From: Gordionus sp. m RMFG-2023
Taxonomy: Eukaryota > Nematomorpha > Gordioida > Chordodea > Parachordodidae
DNA: 64,000 bases
Assembly (NCBI RefSeq): GCF_954871325.1
Contig: NC_088776.1
Coordinates: 59,544,954-59,608,953, forward strand
Direction of reading: 5' to 3'
Below the pieces are notes generated by a model, which saw only the letters and a list, made by a program, of their open reading frames with translations, searched no databases and had not been told where the DNA came from. Position 1 is the stretch's first letter. Each line of letters opens with the position of its first letter. Below are positions 47,101 to 55,456 of the stretch, in pieces. The translations under genes were made by a program, and so were the position numbers.

Positions 47101-50100
47101 GGACAAATATAATAAGAAGCGGGATTTAAATCGGCAAAGCTGGTGGCGGGCGCATGCAAGAGCTTATTGCTGTTCATCCGTTTATTAGGGGAAGGGGGTT
47201 GGAATGGTTGGAGGGAAATAAAAGGTTCGCGAGTCTCGTAAAGAATGTTAGCTTCCTGACGGCCACGCTTTTTAACAACGCGAGGCAGAATGGCGGAAGA
47301 TTTAGCGAGTGAAGCACATGGGGGGACGAAGGTAGTAGCGGAGTTAAGTGAAAGCCTAGACTATAAAAAAAAATGTTAAAATAATCTAATATTTTTATAT
47401 AAAAAAAAACAAAAACAAATAAACGTTTTATTTAGTTTAATTCAGTTTATAGTTGGATAATTGCTCTATATTTTATTTTTGATTTATAACTCCGGGAAAA
47501 ACGGCGAAATTTAGTTTTTAGCCAATAATTTATCATCTCAGGTTGGCTGTTTTTTTTTGAAAATATAGCTTAACTTTTAAAAGAAAGCATAAATAAATTA
47601 AATCGCGGGCTAATGCTTAGTAAAAAAAAATCCGACGCGCGGTTGTGGATTGGGCCGAAACCCAACGATACTCATAACCAAACTCCAGAGAGGTGGTAGG
47701 TAAATAGCCTCACAGAAAAAAAGAATAATATTTTATAAACCCAACCAAATCAGCTGTTTTGAGTGATATATCGAGAAGAGTGAGTCATTTGCTGCAAAAG
47801 TATAATACCAAAGATCACCATTTTTAAAATTCGGAAAAGAAAAAATTATTCATCTATCTGTTAAATTTTTTAAAAAAAGGCCAACAAGAATATGGTGTTG
47901 GATTTGATTTAATTATTGTTTAAAATTAGCGTTTAATTAAATAACCTTAAAATCGAGGACTATTTACCGACCACGATGCATGTTGGCAAAAGGTAGAAAT
48001 GATAAAAGGATGTTTGATTTATTTAGTTTTCCAAATAGTTATCAAGATTTGATTTTCAATCGGGTAGTCGTTAAGCAAAAAAAAATGGAGGTATAAAAAA
48101 AAAATTATTTCATAATTTTGAATCTACTACAAACTCAAACGTATTTAAAAATGTTCATATATAGGAAGCAACTGTAGCGCCATTTAATGTTCTGCGCGTC
48201 GGTTAGATGCCATTAATGTGCATTCATATAATGATACATAAAGACAATTAGTCGACATGCAAACCACAAAATGGCGTCACAGATGACTCCTGTGTATGGA
48301 CACTTTTGATTGGTGAATCCCCAATATGGTAATCTATATATATCATTGTACAAACTTTAATTCTGTTTTCTAATAAGAAATACATATAATTTTTTTAAAT
48401 GCTCTCCCGATAAAATTTTAAAATAAAATCGGATATAGAAAACAGTCTATAATAACTAAACCAACGAATTCAATTAATGCGATAATACGACAAAAATTTA
48501 TGCATAGCTATTATTGGAGAAATGTTCAATTTTATCATTTGATCTTACTTCAATTATATTTTTAAGATTTCAAAATAATATATTTTTTTAAATATACTTT
48601 TCCAGTGGCATTGTTGTGATGTAACGTACTAGTAGCGTCGACGAGAACGGTGGAAGATATTGGACAAATTTCGCCATTTTGCGATTCGTGGGGTAGTATA
48701 CCATTTAAAAATAAGTTTTTGTCGCATTCGACGTAATTATTACAACCATCCTCAGTATTCGGGTCCGTAAAAATAGTCTTTTCGGTGGAAGAGCGGGTAT
48801 CGACTATTTTGGAGATAGAAGTGGGATTAGTAAGGTCGAAGCTACTTTTGTCGAGCGTTGTATCGCAGCCGTTGATGGCCTCTTTCGCGATTCCTTCACT
48901 CTTCTTCGCCTGGTCAGGTTCTTTATTTTCATTACTTCCGCTGCCTAACTTAGCCTCATCAACCCTATAAACTTCATCGTCAACGTTATCGAGATGGTTA
49001 ACGTTTGCCGAATTAGCTTGCCCCGCGTCACCCTGCGTTGGGTTATTTTTTTCGGCTGCGGGTCTGTCCGCGTCTTCCGGAATTTCACTCTCCTTCCCCT
49101 CGACATTACCCTCCAAACAATCTCTATTATTGTTGTTGTTGTTCAAGAGGGGGGAAGGTGAATTGGAATTGCAGGAAGATGAGTGAAGGGAAGATCTAAC
49201 GGAAGAAGGGAAGGAAGGAATGGCGCTATGCATGGAATTCGTGGAAGAGTGGAAAGGAGGACCGGGGTGAAAATATTTGCAGGTGTCGCCTCTAGAGCAT
49301 TTACCTTTCAGGGCGTCCATACATACCTTGAATGCGTGATTTAATATTAAAAAAATATATATTAAACATTAATCTTCTCTCCTTAAGGTTTTCAAATTTC
49401 TTTCTTTCCTTCGGTTTAATCTGTAATCCTTCAATTGTTTCACTTCTGAAAGTTAAAAATTTTGCGAATAGAGTTATTATTTTTTTAGCCCATCAGAGTA
49501 AAGTTTAGAAATAAGTTCTCGATAAGGTAAAAGTTTGGGTCATTTTTTTGGCAATTTTTTAAAACTGTTATATAAAAAGAAAATAAATACTTTTTAAAGC
49601 GCGGTCCAAAATTTTACGACACGCTTATAGTGCGCACAAATTGAACGCTTCAAACGCAGCGTTTCAAAAAGCAAATAAAATAAAACGTAAACGCAATTGA
49701 ACCGTTAATTCTATTTTTTTTTAAATATGAAACGTCTAAATTTAAAATCAAAAAAAAAATATTGTCCAATTTGAACGGATGCATTTAAAATGCATTATTT
49801 GCGTTTTGAAACGCTGCGTTGAAACGTTCAATATGTGCGCAATATTATTCCTATGCGATATTCATTCTATTTTAGATGCTTATTATAGGGTTGTCCAAGA
49901 AAAAATTTGGTACCTTTCGTACACCTTAATCATTATTTTAACCATAATTATTTTATTATTTCATAATGGTCAGATTATATTCTATTTTATTAACTCAATA
50001 TTGAAATTAGCAGAGTTGTTAAAGGATCTAGATACTTTAGATATAAAAATGTGGTATCTGTATTTAGATAGATTTTTGATTAAATAATCTGTATCTAGAT

Positions 50101-53100
50101 ATTATTTTAGACGTTGTATCTGTATCTAGCTAGATCCATTTAAAAAAGTATCTTTTAACAACTCTGGAAATTAGTGATCTGCATCGGGCTTAATTTTTCA
50201 AACCCGGCCCGGTCCGAAATTTTTTTAAAAAAGTTTTGCCGGTCCGGCCCGATTTTTATTTTATTACCGGCCTGGTCCGATAATTTATTATAATTACTCA
50301 AAATAAAAGATATATGTTATATGGCGTCTAGTTTCTATAAATAAAATCAAATAATTTTATATAAACATTTCAACATAAAAAATTGATAAATTTAAAATAT
50401 ATTTAGAAAAAAATTCCAAGATCCGACCCGGCCCGAATTTTTTTTTAAAATATAAGGCCCGACCCAGCCTGAACACCATTTCTTTTTAAAACATAGACCC
50501 GGCCTGAAGCCCGCAGATCTCTAATTGAAATCACTATTTTATAAACCGGATTCTGTTATAAGAAAATAGAAATAATACGAAGAATGGAAAAAACATTAAA
50601 AATATCGTCCATATTTTAGGGGGAAGCATTGGCGGCAAAACATTTACCATATGATCAGCACATAACAAAAAAAAGTTGGACAATTTTGAGTAGCAAAATT
50701 GAGATTTCCCTATCCCCTACGTACTTGGGAAAGAATTATATATTCCACCTGCAATGAGTTTTTACATTCCTTTATATCGAAAATATTCACAAAATGTCGC
50801 CCCTCAATGATCCGTGTAATGGCATTGTAGTCTACAGGGTATTTAGCCTTATTAATGATGAAACATAGTAAAAGTGGTAAGAAATAGGGCGAGACCATCG
50901 CTTGTTTGTCCACTATAAACTCCGCTACTTACAATCGTTTATTAGAAATATGGATCAATTAAACTGATCATATAAAAGGGCTTCAATCACTCGATTCAAA
51001 ATTGAATTCATCTAAATGAAATAAAATGTTATATAATAATAATCGAATATACATTCGTAACATGTTACTGTTAGAAATATACCTTCTGAAGATGGTGCAC
51101 TTAATTTGCTTTATTACGAATTTTTAACTCCATTAAATAAAATAAATTTCGAAATCCTCAACCCTTTAAAATATGTCAGTCAAAAAAAAATTCCCCAAAA
51201 ATGTTGGGCCCTACAAAGGCTCAACAAATTGCGAATATCTTAAAAAAATTCGGCAAACATAACACATTAATATTATAAAAAAATTTAATTATAGAAATAA
51301 AAACCAATTGTATATGTAGATAGTATCAGATATCTGTTTTAACGGTTTTAATAATGGTGGGATAACACCTACCCCGCCTTTATCCTGAAAGGTATATATA
51401 TTTAAATTATTTTTCTTTATGATTCAAGTTTAATAAAGAAAAAGTTTTTAAACGATATAATTTATTACATTATTTTACAAGTTAAATTTTAAATTATGGA
51501 GGGGGGGGGGGGTAGGTAATTGGTGGATGATCGTAGTTCCAGATCCTGTTACGAAAAAAATAATAATTCCATCTCCGCTAAAAGAATCGCGTTATATTAA
51601 GAATAGTTATTACGGTTACGGTATTGGTCGCGTTCTCCAAGGGCAGGTGTTCGGAAGGATGAGCGAATTTGCAATCGGTTTGAGCTCTTTTGCAATTGCC
51701 TCGCATATATTCTCTACATATCTGAGAATACAATTAAATAGGCCAGTTAAATATTTCATTTATATTAGATATCTGCAACGGGGCATAATTTTTTAAACCA
51801 GGCCTGGCTCGATTTAAAAAAAAATATTTGTGCCGAAAAGTCCGACCCTAAATAAAATTGAATTGTCCACCCGGTTCAATGACATATAATAATACCTAAA
51901 CTGACGATGCATTCTGCGTCGTTGAATGCAAATAAGCTGGACAAGTAATTATTCTCATGATAAAAACTACTATTAAATCGAAAACTTGCTTCCTTATTAT
52001 CTTGATGGTCAGGAAATAAGTTTGCGTCAGACATAGGAAAAAATTGGCCTTTCGTTTAACAATATTCAAAATATTAAAATTCGGATCGGGCTGTCATATC
52101 AACATTTCAAAAAGCACCTGGCCTAATGAAATTCGGGCTGGACCTAACATTTTGATTTCTGAAATAGTCCTACAAGTCGGATCGAAGCCCGAGTAGACCG
52201 CAAATTCTTAAAATAATTTGGGCGAAGTCAGGCTCAGACTTTTTAAATGTCGGGTAAAGTTCGGGGTTAAAACAAATTAAAATTTTAAGGTCTCTGCTTT
52301 CAATATATTTATTGTATAATAATTTAGTGAATACTAGTATAAAAAAATATATTACCTCCACACGGTCCAACCTGTTGAGCTGTTGTTGTAACGGGGCATG
52401 GTGGGCTATAATCATACCATTAAGTGGGTTATTACTCAAACTCATGCCATTATTAACGTTTCCATTGGTGTCATTGATTGAAAGGCAATTTTGATATGCT
52501 ACTAGCCCGTTACCAGTGGTAAAGCAGGTGGTGTGATGAGCGGTGAGGGCTGGCGATTGAAGTTGGGCTTGGGGGTGGTGGTGCTGAATCAAAATTGGCT
52601 GAGGTGGATGTTGGTGGGTAGCGCCGCCCAGTGATATCCGCCTGGCAATGTGATTGTAATGTGGGGGCGGTTGTAAGTGAGCGTAGTTGATGTATGCTAT
52701 GGGAGTGCCGTCGGGTGTTAGGATATAATCACCGGGGCCAGGTAATGGCGTCAAAAATTGATTCAGGGTGTTTAAATGGTGGGTTGGACCTGAGCCCGGT
52801 GGTGGGGACCCGCAAATGAGGGGCGGGCCCAAGGGAGGAGGGAGAGGGGAGGCTACGTTGGACGTCTGGATTAATTTTTTTTTAAATATTGAAATAATAA
52901 TTAATAACATGGTTGAGATTTATGAATGTATATTTATATATATACTTATAGTACAGACATACTATCGTGACCTAATCTAGTCTCGTAAATAATATTAAAA
53001 ATGATAGAATCGAATAAAGGATAAGAATCTTTCCATGATTTTTCCATCATATTTGAAAACTTCGTATGATGGTTATATCGGGTTTAACTTAAGTAATTGT

Positions 53101-54058
53101 AAAATTTTATAAGACTCTAGTTTATCTGGATCCAGAGTTATGGGCTCTCAAGGTCTCTTCAAATTACTTAATAAATATTTAGTCCAAATCTATAAATTAA
53201 TTATATAAATAATTGCATTTTTTTATACAAAATTATACATAATTGAAAATAAAAATTAAACACATTAAGAAAAAACGTTCAGGCCCAGATCTTTAAGATA
53301 TTAAATACAAATATGAAGCTAGCTATAGCTGTAAAAAAAAGTATAACTGTAAGCGCCTTAAAAAAATTGCAGGAACACGCCCAGATTGGCGCCTTGCCCA
53401 AAAAATATTTATCAGGGTCCTACTGAAAAACATCTGGGGACAAATGGAATCTACCTCCATCCCGAAGTCATGTTGCAATCTTTTAAAATGAATGGGGGTT
53501 AAAAGACAGGCAGTGCTAAAGTATTGCCTAAAGAAAATATTAGTAAAATGGTCACAATTTCAGAGAACCAATCAGAACCACGCGGTAATACTCATTACGA
53601 CTTTAACGTCATTTTACTCAAAATCTTTTTATAAAAAGGGTAGGTCATAGAGCAACCCTTATGGAGTCTCAGCTTCAAGAGCTTGTGGGGGGGGGGGGGG
53701 GATAGAGGGCTTTGGCCCGAAAAATATTTTAAATAACCAGTCCGATTTTTAACCCGCCCGTCCAGGCTAACAAAACCCCGTTCATTACGGACCTCGAACG
53801 CATATCCCCTGTTTTACGATACGAGTAATTTAAGCTCAAAGCGAGCGAATAAAAATAATTTATTATAGGTCGCATTAGAATTACCATTTGAGATGCCAGG
53901 GGATGGCCGGGAAGGAAAGGCGAGAAAGTAGCTAATTGGCCCATTAAAGCCGCGTTTTTGAGGGCTAAATTGTTCCTCCCATTCACGAGCAATTGTTCTT
54001 TTAAATGCTGGGGCGGATGCAGGTATTTGCAAGGTGGCTTCTCTCTGTTACATCTTCC
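34870..54058 (-). CDS. mbl: Muscleblind-type CCCH zinc-finger splicing factor (partial gene)
   Basis: Muscleblind proteins bind YGCY-type RNA motifs and control alternative splicing, mRNA location and decay. Exons on the - strand: 54058-53885 (end of finger 2), 52865-52356 (P/H/Q-rich linker), 51721-51614 (finger 3), 49326-48598 (finger 4 plus acidic/polar region), 47360-46896 (KR-rich segment and beyond) and probably 35137-34870 (Q/H/P-rich). The internal junctions are phase 0 and join in frame. The intron inside finger 2, just before GRC, and the short finger-3 exon agree with the known family layout. Finger 1 was not found up to the window edge at 64000, so the 5' end is missing. The intron between the last two exons would be about 11.8 kb. 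Introns are filled with hAT MITEs, in contrast to the 28-47 nt introns of neighbouring RBSN and MED4. Confidence 0.88.
35321..35568. repeat. MITE with inverted arms (AACAGCTGAT family)
   Basis: The left arm GGCTGCATTCATAGTAG followed by TTTAACAGCTGAT is mirrored on the right by ATCAGCTGTTAAA and CACCATGAATACAACC. Related arms occur near 45665-45870, 51885 and 61080-61365. Confidence 0.6.
36161..36383. repeat. Family A hAT-MITE, best copy
   Basis: TAGTGTTGTTAAACGGCTC to GAGCCGTTTAACAACACTA, flanked by perfect CCCACTGG octamers (36153-36160, 36384-36391). The arms are about 65 bp each and nearly perfect, so this is among the younger copies. Confidence 0.94.
36591..38968 (-). mobile_element. 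DNA transposon with ~470-bp terminal inverted repeats and transposase relic
   Basis: The left arm (36591 to about 37072) and right arm (about 38500 to 38968) are inverted copies over roughly 470 bp (for example AATACACTATGTTTAATTTT left, its complement right). The interior - strand carries a transposase-like relic: [11 protein letters not shown], then [14 protein letters not shown], then FGIKAEWHF and [16 protein letters not shown] with [12 protein letters not shown]. This SDG...QYKN...HGKxPCD signature occurs in uncharacterised transposase-like proteins of several invertebrates. A one-base loss in a T run (about 37526) separates two of the blocks, so the copy is dead. Target duplication not determined. 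Confidence 0.75.
39316..39467. repeat. Two-copy tandem duplication, 76-bp unit
   Basis: TCAGATGTACTCGATCTCAT at 39316 and TCAGCTGTATTCGATCTCAT at 39392 start two units that agree throughout (AATGTCTTTCAATAGCGGAC, GGCACACTTTT) with about 6 substitutions. Confidence 0.85.
39952..40145. repeat. Family A hAT-MITE
   Basis: ATGTTGTTAAACGGCTAAACC to GTTTAGTAACACTA with the typical interior (GCAAAATCTCTAAGCTTAGG). The octamers on each side (AACTAA-type) are similar, since TCAGAACTAAATGTTG follows again at 40145. A second partial copy starts at about 40153. Confidence 0.75.
40153..40350. repeat. Family A hAT-MITE, partial second copy
   Basis: It repeats the flank and start of the preceding element (ACTAAATGTTGTTAAA) and keeps the first half; the right arm is degraded. 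Confidence 0.5.
40851..41045. repeat. Family A hAT-MITE, right end lost
   Basis: TAGTGTTGTTAAAAGGGTCG with TTTAAAAACGACTAACTC and CTTAATATTTTTCTGG; the final terminal repeat is missing after ATTTCGCCCCGTTTTTAAA. Confidence 0.7.
41700..42719 (-). mobile_element. hAT element, 1.0 kb, with transposase remnant
   Basis: Ends TAGAGGTCTGCAATGGGCGG and CCCGCCCAACGCAGACCTC; flanks GTCTACGT and GTCTACGC (41692-41699, 42720-42727) differ at one base. The - strand at about 42220-42035 encodes [20 protein letters not shown], then [20 protein letters not shown], the hAT C-terminal domain. The rest is eroded. A detached right end of the same family is at about 30000. Confidence 0.85.
45660..45875. repeat. 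Inverted-repeat MITE (GACGATGCATTCAT ends)
   Basis: TAGATTGACGATGCATTCAT on the left is mirrored by ATGAATGCATCGTCAGTCTA on the right; the interior contains AACAGCTGATTTGCATTCAA. Related copies occur at about 51885-52070 and 61080-61365. Confidence 0.75.
46896..47360 (-). CDS. mbl: muscleblind exon: KR-rich segment and C-terminal region
   Basis: 155 codons from [20 protein letters not shown]. The segment [16 protein letters not shown] resembles the MBNL1 stretch AVLPPLPKRPALEKTN, which carries part of the nuclear localisation signal. After it come polar residues and [18 protein letters not shown]. The acceptor is TTTTTATAG; the probable donor is TTG|GTACTA at 46896. If that donor is not used the frame runs into low-complexity sequence and stops at 46833. 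Confidence 0.7.
48598..49326 (-). CDS. mbl: muscleblind exon: zinc finger 4 and polar region
   Basis: The exon starts [20 protein letters not shown] after the acceptor CATTCAAG. The finger spacing is CX7CX5CX3H, one residue longer than the CX7CX4CX3H of human MBNL1 finger 4. It is followed by a serine-rich stretch, a short asparagine run (N x6) and a long acidic/polar segment with no known domain. 243 codons, phase 0; donor GGAAAA|GTATAT. Unspliced, the frame stops about a dozen codons further on. Confidence 0.9.
50008..50523. repeat. Family C hAT-type MITE, host of a second insertion
   Basis: Ends TAG|TGATCTGCATCGGGC (split by the inserted MITE) and GCCCGCAGATCTCTA, flanked by ATTGAAAT on both sides (50000-50007, 50524-50531). 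Interior GGCCCGGTCCG-type motifs. Confidence 0.85.
50011..50166. repeat. hAT-MITE with CAGAGTTGTTAAA ends, nested
   Basis: 156 bp, CAGAGTTGTTAAAGGATC to TCTTTTAACAACTCTG, perfect target duplication GAAATTAG (50003-50010, 50167-50174). The ends and GATAC subterminal motifs match the 1.55-kb hAT element at 32942-34489. Confidence 0.92.
51614..51721 (-). CDS. mbl: muscleblind exon: zinc finger 3
   Basis: 36 codons encode [20 protein letters not shown] followed by [16 protein letters not shown]. The spacing is CX7CX6CX3H, as in MBNL finger 3 ([21 protein letters not shown]). The acceptor is TATTCTCAG and the donor ACC|GTAATA. Reading the other strand gives an unrelated open frame with no known match. 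Confidence 0.95.
51885..52075. repeat. MITE fragment (GACGATGCATTC family)
   Basis: ATAATAATACCTAAACTGACGATGCATTC matches, inverted, the right side of 61080-61365, and the interior shares ACTTGCTTCCTTATTATCT and AAATTGGCCTTTCGTTT-type blocks. It sits in the intron between fingers 2-linker and 3. Confidence 0.65.
52356..52865 (-). CDS. mbl: muscleblind exon: linker between finger pairs
   Basis: 170 codons, phase 0, from [15 protein letters not shown] to LNRLDRVE. It is rich in P, H, Q and N with His-rich stretches. Its end (LDRVE) continues into ICREY of the next exon exactly as RTDRLE continues into VCREY in human MBNL1. The donor is GAG|GTAATA. Confidence 0.9.
53885..54058 (-). CDS. mbl: muscleblind exon: C-terminal part of zinc finger 2
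   Basis: After the acceptor CCCAAAAG it encodes [20 protein letters not shown], then [20 protein letters not shown] and a short hydrophobic run. This is nearly the fly sequence ([20 protein letters not shown]). 58 codons, phase 0 at both ends, donor ATG|GTAATT. The first cysteine of this finger must lie in an upstream exon outside the readable window. Confidence 0.93.
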
Positions 54059-54849
54059 CTTTTGGGCGCGTTTTTTATTTATTTATTAAAAATATTTATT
54101 TGATTTAGTTTTCAATCAAGTCAAGTCATTAATTTTTTTTTTCTTTCTTTTCCTTTTATTTCATTGTTTTTCTCTCATTTTTCATTACTTTTATTTCTAT
54201 ATTTTTTTTCCCCCTCAAAAAAACTTATCTATGTTTGTTAGGCGCATATTTTTTTTTAACTTCTCTACAAATTTTAAAAATATTTATTTAATTTTATCTA
54301 TTGGTTAATTGGGGTAAACATATGTCTTTTTGATCTTAATAATTCTGGTAATTTATTAAAGTTTTTTTTTTAAAAAAAAATAAAATAAAATCATAATAAT
54401 TATGGAAATATTTTTATTTTTTAAATATAATAAATTAATTTTTTTTGGGGTTTCGTTTTCGCAATAAATAAATCTTTACAAATAACGCGAATTTTAGGAT
54501 GTGAGATAAAGATTCCCAATATTACGGGCCAATAAATCGTTTTAAAATGTGGTTAAATTCTATATATATATATAGGGTTCGATTTTGAAATGTAGAAGTC
54601 AATTTCATGTCAAAATCAATGCTCAATTTCGATAAAAAATAGGCATGTCTTGTATGTTCCAAAATTAAAGTAAAAAGGGATGTTTTTAGCTCGTTTAGCA
54701 ATGATGTGATTTTATAATGGAAAATGAATATTCTTGTTATTCGTGGTCATCTTATGTCCAGCTGAAAATTAAAATTTGAATTTTTTTTTTAAAAAAAAAA
54801 ATTATCGCGTCCGTTTAATTTTTCTCAAATCACAAATATTAAAAACATA

Positions 54850-54936
54850 TAGATGGCGCTGTACAAGATTTATTTTCATCAGTATGCATATTTTAGTATT
54901 TAAATTCATCGAAACACTAATGTACAGCGCCATCTA
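54850..54936. repeat. Short hairpin element with 16-bp perfect arms
   Basis: TAGATGGCGCTGTACA at 54850-54865 is mirrored perfectly by TGTACAGCGCCATCTA at 54921-54936. The 55-bp loop is AT-rich. TA flanks it on both sides, which would fit a Tc1/mariner-type MITE. The core AGCGCCATCT recurs at about 16790. Confidence 0.65.
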
Positions 54937-55241
54937 TAAGATTTTTTCAAACGTCACTTTTAAATAATACATTACGATTAAATCAAGCAGCCACACGCTA
55001 AATTATTGAAGAAATTTTAAGAAAAATAAGATGTAAGATAAAAAAAAATTTTTTTAAAAAAACTTTCAACTAGAGATAAGATGACCACGTATAGCAAAAT
55101 ATAAAAATTTTACTATAATCAAATTGAATTAATTTTCAAGCAAGCTATTTATTTGCCAGTGAAAAATGACAAAAAAATGTTAATTTTTTTTAAAAAAAAA
55201 ACTCAAATATTGAGCTAAAATTATGAATCTAACTAGAAAAA

Positions 55242-55456
55242 TGTTGTTAAACAGCTTAATCTAACCGGTTTTTTTAAAAAGTTGACTAACAGATTTTAAT
55301 CAAAAAAAATTAATACATGCGCAAGCCTGAAAATTTTACTCATAGATGTCTGTCAGAAAGGTTTAGACATCTATTAGCGAAATCTTGAAGATTAGGCAAT
55401 GTAAATTTTGGAGCCGTTTTTTTTAAATGGGCTATATCGAACCATTTAGCAACACC
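55242..55456. repeat. Family A hAT-MITE, diverged
   Basis: ATGTTGTTAAACAGCTTAATC to ACCATTTAGCAACACCAG with the AGCGAAATCTTGAAGATTAGG interior. The ends are eroded. Confidence 0.75.

Larger units (their letters stand above)
49327..51613 (-). other. mbl: muscleblind intron with nested MITEs
   Basis: 2287-bp intron between fingers 3 and 4. It holds the nested pair at 50008-50523 and a G12 tract at 51501-51512, which lies about 100 bases downstream of the finger-3 donor on the transcribed strand. Confidence 0.7.

Noticed and set aside
48785-48970. 61-codon + strand open frame
   Set aside because: Antisense of the muscleblind finger-4 exon.
51527-51796. 89-codon + strand open frame over zinc finger 3
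   Set aside because: Antisense of a clear CCCH finger exon.
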